In this document: piece after piece, positions 62,407-64,000 of the stretch
Numbering within the stretch: the stretch's first letter is position 1
Layout: each line of letters starts with the position of its first letter
The notes under the pieces: generated by a model
Database searches by the model: none
What the model was told of the DNA's origin: nothing
The model's input: only the letters and a program-made list of their open reading frames with translations
Assembly (NCBI RefSeq): GCF_003932895.1
Contig: NZ_RQYW01000002.1
Span: 124,001-188,000, forward strand
Length of the DNA stretch: 64,000 nucleotides
Origin: Leptotrichia sp. OH3620_COT-345
Lineage (GTDB): Bacteria; Fusobacteriota; Fusobacteriia; Fusobacteriales; Leptotrichiaceae
Reading direction: 5' to 3'
Translations under genes and position numbers: made by a program

Positions 62407-63702
62407 ATGAAAACAAATAAAAATAACATAATATGGGTTATATATATATTAATTTCATACATACTCTATAATTTTTTATTACAGAAATTTAATTATCCCA
62501 CAAAATATTTGACGAATTTTTTATTTTTACTTTTTATATTCATCAAATTTATATTCGGACAACTTGATTTTTATGCTGAAAGATTCAGATTAAAAGATAT
62601 ATTTGTAAATTTTGGAATAAATTTCTTGTTTTCAATATTTATTTTTATATTTTTAAAAAGGATAAGTATATTCGGTATATTCGGTATAATATTTATATTT
62701 CAGACAGTATTCAGGAGAATTGTATGTCTGAAATATGTAAAAAAAGAAAGAGTCCTTATTTTCGGATCAAATCATATCGAAAATAATGTTCAGGATGTTT
62801 TAATGAATAGTCCGGATTACAAGTATGTAGGCTACATTTCCAACAATAAAAGTCGTGCAACCAAGTATTTACAGGGTAAATACGACGAAATGGAAAAAAT
62901 TATACAAGATAAAGAAATAGATACTTTAGTAATAGTTAAAAACATAAAAAATGACGACTTTAAAATTTATCTGAAAAGGCTGTTTGATTTAAAAATAAAT
63001 GGATTGAAAGTGTTAAGTTATGAAGAATTCAATGAAAGTATACAGAAAAAGATAGATATAAATCAGATAGATGAAGAATGGCTTTTGGAATCTAATGGGT
63101 TTGATATATTAAATAATGAAAGTCAGAAAAATGTAAAAAGAGGATTGGATTTAATAATAGCTTTTATTTTGATAATACTGTTAAGTCCTGTGGCATTAAT
63201 TACAGCATTCATAATAAAACTTGAATCACCCGGTCCTGTAATATTTAAGCAGACACGTATAGGTGAAAACGGGAAAAAATTTAAAATATATAAATTTAGA
63301 AGTATGAAACTTCATGATGGAACGAAATATCCTAAATATACTTTAGATAATGACAACAGAGTGACGAAATTCGGCAGTTTTATGAGAAAGACAAGAATAG
63401 ATGAACTGCCTCAATTATATTGTATAATTAAGGGTACGATGAGTTTTGTAGGACCTAGACCTGAATGGGATTTACTTGTAGAAGAGTATAAGAAAAAAAT
63501 ACCTTACTATAATTTACGACATATGATAAAACCTGGAATAACAGGTTGGGCTCAAGTAATGTATCCTTATGGAGAAAGTACGGAAGATGCAAAAAGAAAA
63601 CTGGAGTATGATCTGTATTATTTAAAACATCAGGATTTAATAATGGATGTTCTTACAATAATGAAAACAGCAAAAACAGTAATATTTGGAAAAGGAAAAT
63701 AA
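62407..63702 (+). CDS. undecaprenyl-phosphate sugar-phosphate transferase (WcaJ/WbaP-like)
   Basis: About 431 aa polyprenol-phosphate hexose-1-phosphate transferase that starts a surface polysaccharide. Four N-terminal membrane segments, a CoA-binding-like domain ([17 protein letters not shown], about 110-230), then the catalytic domain with a re-entrant helix ([20 protein letters not shown]), [29 protein letters not shown] and FVGPRPEW (Asp-Glu catalytic pair in DELPQ). The ATG at 62407 follows GAGG by 6 nt; the TTG just before is less likely. Which sugar is added is unknown; rmlA follows by 28 nt. Confidence 0.92.
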   Translation: MKTNKNNIIWVIYILISYILYNFLLQKFNYPTKYLTNFLFLLFIFIKFIFGQLDFYAERFRLKDIFVNFGINFLFSIFIFIFLKRISIFGIFGIIFIFQTVFRRIVCLKYVKKERVLIFGSNHIENNVQDVLMNSPDYKYVGYISNNKSRATKYLQGKYDEMEKIIQDKEIDTLVIVKNIKNDDFKIYLKRLFDLKINGLKVLSYEEFNESIQKKIDINQIDEEWLLESNGFDILNNESQKNVKRGLDLIIAFILIILLSPVALITAFIIKLESPGPVIFKQTRIGENGKKFKIYKFRSMKLHDGTKYPKYTLDNDNRVTKFGSFMRKTRIDELPQLYCIIKGTMSFVGPRPEWDLLVEEYKKKIPYYNLRHMIKPGITGWAQVMYPYGESTEDAKRKLEYDLYYLKHQDLIMDVLTIMKTAKTVIFGKGK

Positions 63703-63730
63703 TTTGAAAAAAGAAAAAACAGGAGGAATC

Positions 63731-64000
63731 ATGAAAGGAATTATTCTTGCAGGAGGAAGCGGTACAAGACTTTATCCTTTAACAAAATCAATATCAAAAC
63801 AAATTATGCCTATATACGATAAACCTATGATTTATTATCCTTTATCAGTTTTAATGTTGGCAGGAATAAGAGAAATTCTTATAATATCAACGCCAAGAGA
63901 TTTGCCGATTTTTGAAGAACTGTTGGGAGACGGAAATCAATTGGGAATAAAATTGGAATATAAAATACAGGAACATCCTAACGGTCTTGCGGAGGCTTTT
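63731..64000 (+). CDS. rmlA: glucose-1-phosphate thymidylyltransferase (3' part beyond window edge)
   Basis: First 90 residues of Rml[21 protein letters not shown] with the nucleotide-binding GGSGTRL, then [25 protein letters not shown] and [12 protein letters not shown]. It converts glucose-1-phosphate and dTTP to dTDP-glucose, the first step to dTDP-rhamnose. SD AGGAGG and ATG are clear. The neighbour upstream suggests a capsule or O-antigen locus continuing to the right. Confidence 0.95.
   Translation, partial: MKGIILAGGSGTRLYPLTKSISKQIMPIYDKPMIYYPLSVLMLAGIREILIISTPRDLPIFEELLGDGNQLGIKLEYKIQEHPNGLAEAF

Overview
The window is AT-rich chromosomal DNA from an anaerobic, fermentative, double-membraned bacterium. 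The gene set fits a fusobacterium of the Leptotrichia type: low GC, PTS sugar uptake, Na+-linked citrate fermentation, glycyl radical chemistry, outer-membrane barrel proteins ending in Phe, an autotransporter-like surface protein and an LPS-kinase-like protein, beside a Firmicutes-like dnaA region. The genus is an inference; no rRNA gene is present. I found no tRNA, rRNA, CRISPR array or intact insertion sequence.

The chromosome origin lies at about 52.1-52.65 kb, between dnaA (leftward) and rpmH (rightward). It holds six same-orientation DnaA boxes and an AT-rich stretch. Nearly every gene left of it is on the minus strand and nearly every gene just right of it is on the plus strand, so transcription runs with replication. 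Rightward: rpmH-rnpA-yidD-yidC-khpB(jag)-mnmE-parA-parB-mnmG, a parS-like site, a YwaF-type membrane protein, an outer-membrane barrel protein, then the start of a surface-polysaccharide locus (initiating sugar-phosphate transferase, rmlA cut by the window edge). Leftward: dnaA-rlbA-recF-dciA-remB-TPR-LPS kinase-gyrB-acetyltransferase-gyrA. dnaN is missing from its usual place.

From 40.7 to 22.5 kb lie housekeeping and envelope genes: a phosphodiesterase, LD-carboxypeptidase, a lysozyme-like candidate, a DNA glycosylase, a PrsA-like foldase, a lipoprotein, an AsmA-like protein, rqcP, spoVG, metNIQ, pth, an RluA-type pseudouridine synthase, a divergent adenylate-forming enzyme and gap. Two patches (about 38.2-39.2 and 22.0-22.2 kb) hold decaying ORFs.

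From 19.6 to 9.2 kb is the most interesting metabolic locus: a glucose-family PTS IICBA, gldA and a DeoR regulator in one operon; a glycyl radical enzyme with its activase in a second; and an Fsa-type aldolase and a CstA-family transporter facing the other way. Together these match the pathway reported for E. coli YbiW/PflD, in which 1,5-anhydrohexitol-6-phosphate is opened to 1-deoxyfructose-6-phosphate, cleaved by Fsa and reduced by GldA to 1,2-propanediol. Three of its promoters carry the same TTTC triplet repeated every 10 bp just downstream of the -10, a probable DeoR operator.

From 7.6 kb to the left edge is a citrate fermentation operon (pckA-citC-citXG-citS-oadA-oadG-biotin carrier), with biotin ligase birA divergent from it. 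citDEF and oadB are not in the window and probably lie beyond position 1. A recurring oddity is a ribosome binding site separated from its ATG by a stem-loop, seen before citS, the fsa-like gene and gyrA.
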